From positions 1 through 13,457 of the forward strand of contig JAIRLW010000223.1 in assembly GCA_031259095.1 (NCBI GenBank): a stretch of 13,457 bases of DNA. Direction: 5' to 3'. The DNA is from Planctomycetaceae bacterium (GTDB taxonomy: Bacteria > Planctomycetota > Planctomycetia > Pirellulales > Thermoguttaceae). Of the stretch, positions 12,653 through 13,457 are shown piece after piece (position 1 is the stretch's first letter; each line of letters starts with the position of its first letter). Below the pieces are notes generated by a model. That model did not search any database, was not told the DNA's origin, and was given only the letters and a program-made list of their open reading frames with translations. Position numbers and translations under genes: made by a program.

Positions 12653-13417
12653 TTAGTTTCCATGGTTTTGTCGTTTTTTTGCTTTAGCCTCTATCTCACC
12701 GTGAATACACTGAACAATCATCCGACCAACTCCCAGACCGATAATCACACCGACAATTCCATTCCCACCGACAATCGGACCGATAATCATACCGACCACC
12801 CCACCGATCGTCGTACTGATAATCATAACGACAATCGCGCCAACAATCGGACTGACAATCACAATCACACTACCGCCAATCGCACTGCCAATTGCACCGA
12901 TAATAACACCAACAATAACGCAGCCAATCATGTAACCAATCCCACCACCAATTTTCGCAATGATATTTACACCAACAAGCACACCGGCAATCCCACCGAT
13001 AACCCCACCGACATACGCACCAGCATACACACCGTCATTCTGGAATATATCTATTGTCTGTTTTTGCAGCTCAGATGTAGATATTATTGGCGGGGAGTGA
13101 ATTGGTACAGCAGACATTATTTCGGCATAAATACGTAGATATGTTTCCGGATCAATTTCACCGCGATTCAATCTTGCGACAAGTTGTTGAAGCATCTGGT
13201 CTCTGCTCATTCCTCCTGTTTGTTCGTTTTGTGGAATATCCACTTTCATTGGAGGATTGAGAACATTGACATATTTACAGCCGTAAGTGGAACACCCTTT
13301 ATTGTCTTGCCAACACTCTTCGTGAAACACTATTTTACAAGAAGGGCAGCGGTGGACGGCAAAAACTAGACCATTGTATAAGGTGTAAGTTTGATATAAA
13401 CTAACATTTTTTAGCAA
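12653..13417 (-). CDS. RING-finger glycine-zipper membrane protein, probably 5'-truncated
   Basis: 254 residues if the TTG at 13417 is used. No ATG or Shine-Dalgarno precedes the domain. Near the N terminus, CPSC (24-27), HEEC (32-35) with W36, and C42/C47 match the second to fourth ligand pairs of prokaryotic RING/treble-clef domains (C-x2-C-x4-H-x2-C-W...C...GC). The first Cys pair is missing. A helical stretch (about 70-95, LQQLVARLNRGEIDPETYLRIYAEIM) resembles a SHOCT-type module. Residues about 128-240 are glycine-zipper hydrophobic repeats (GGVIGGIAGVLVG and similar), suggesting several membrane helices, and a Lys-rich tail ends the protein. It could be a membrane-bound E3-like partner of the E2 encoded just downstream. 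Loss of the start is inferred from the adjoining IS left end, so expression and function are doubtful. Confidence 0.6.
   Translation of the reverse strand: MLKNVSLYQTYTLYNGLVFAVHRCPSCKIVFHEECWQDNKGCSTYGCKYVNVLNPPMKVDIPQNEQTGGMSRDQMLQQLVARLNRGEIDPETYLRIYAEIMSAVPIHSPPIISTSELQKQTIDIFQNDGVYAGAYVGGVIGGIAGVLVGVNIIAKIGGGIGYMIGCVIVGVIIGAIGSAIGGSVIVIVSPIVGAIVVMIISTTIGGVVGMIIGPIVGGNGIVGVIIGLGVGRMIVQCIHGEIEAKAKKRQNHGN
12715..13015. repeat. Degenerate DNA repeat encoding the glycine zipper
   Basis: ACCGAYAATCR-like and CCACCGAT-like units recur irregularly on the + strand. On the minus strand they encode alternating GG, IG, VG and aliphatic residues. They also create a long Asn/Thr/Asp-rich open frame on the opposite strand that is not a gene. 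Confidence 0.5.
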
Positions 13418-13457
13418 TGAGTAAGAAGCGTATCAGTTATAGTTCTTCTTTTAAGGC
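13375..13457 (+). mobile_element. Left end of a second IS3-family element (runs off the window)
   Basis: A transposase OrfA start at 13417 implies an IS left end within about 30-60 bp upstream. TGTATAAGG at 13375 or TGTAAGTTT at 13384 are candidates for the tip. The element has the same orientation as the remnant at 11200. Its left end falls at the start of the RING-finger gene. Confidence 0.45.
13417..13457 (+). CDS. IS3-family transposase OrfA, N-terminal start (partial)
   Basis: ATG 13417 opens a frame reading MSKKRISYSSSFKA to the window edge. This matches the basic start and FKAKV-type first helix of IS3-family OrfA proteins, and resembles MKSKRKFTSAFKA of the remnant at 11253. Only 13-14 codons are visible, so the subgroup cannot be given. 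Confidence 0.55.
   Translation, partial: MSKKRISYSSSFK

Noticed and set aside
12587..13138. A 183-residue Asn/Thr/Asp-rich frame on the + strand.
   Set aside because: It is the complement of the repeat that encodes the glycine zipper of the RING protein. Composition is extreme, and the minus-strand gene has recognisable domains.

Overview
The window looks like part of the genome of an anaerobic, fermenting bacterium with medium G+C. The PVC group is likely, probably Planctomycetota. This assignment is inference: it rests on the E2/RING gene pair, the long SurA/PpiD-like membrane protein and the style of the intergenic hairpin repeats. No rRNA or other phylogenetic marker is present, and no tRNA or rRNA gene was recognised.

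Left part (1-4915), hydrogenase cluster on the + strand. After the last 26 codons of an upstream gene come four genes: a PAS-containing sensory-type [FeFe] hydrogenase (155-1858); a SpoIIE/PP2C-type phosphatase with an extra C-terminal domain (1971-3158); a thioredoxin-like [2Fe-2S] protein (3258-3518); and a multi-cluster group B-type [FeFe] hydrogenase (3521-4915). The first enzyme has Ala where catalytic hydrogenases carry the proton-relay Cys. The second keeps both cysteines. A plausible reading is that the first senses H2 or redox state and acts through the phosphatase, while the second turns over H2.

Middle (4916-7958). A 250-bp leader with a REP-like double hairpin and a perfect 16-bp palindrome precedes adhE, the bifunctional aldehyde/alcohol dehydrogenase that makes ethanol from acetyl-CoA. 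Together with the hydrogenases, this gives the two usual electron sinks of a fermenter.

7959-8507 is a long intergenic region. It holds a 9-bp tandem repeat (GTCCCANNN type) that folds back on inverted copies of itself, other short inverted repeats, a possible -10 box and a possible 28-residue membrane peptide. The next gene (8508-10997) encodes a membrane-anchored SurA/PpiD-like protein with a long Pro/Glu/Lys/Thr linker. Four units of the same 9-bp repeat lie in frame inside it.

Right part (11000-13457), accessory. A decayed IS3-type left end (11200 to about 11584) and the left end of a second IS3-type element (about 13375 to the window edge), both oriented rightward, flank two minus-strand genes. 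One is a RING-finger protein with a glycine-zipper membrane domain. The other is a double zinc-ribbon protein fused to a ubiquitin-conjugating (E2/UBC) domain with HPN motif and catalytic Cys. This E2/RING pair is the most interesting system in the window. The RING gene appears to have lost its 5' end, and with it the first zinc-ligand pair, at the IS junction.
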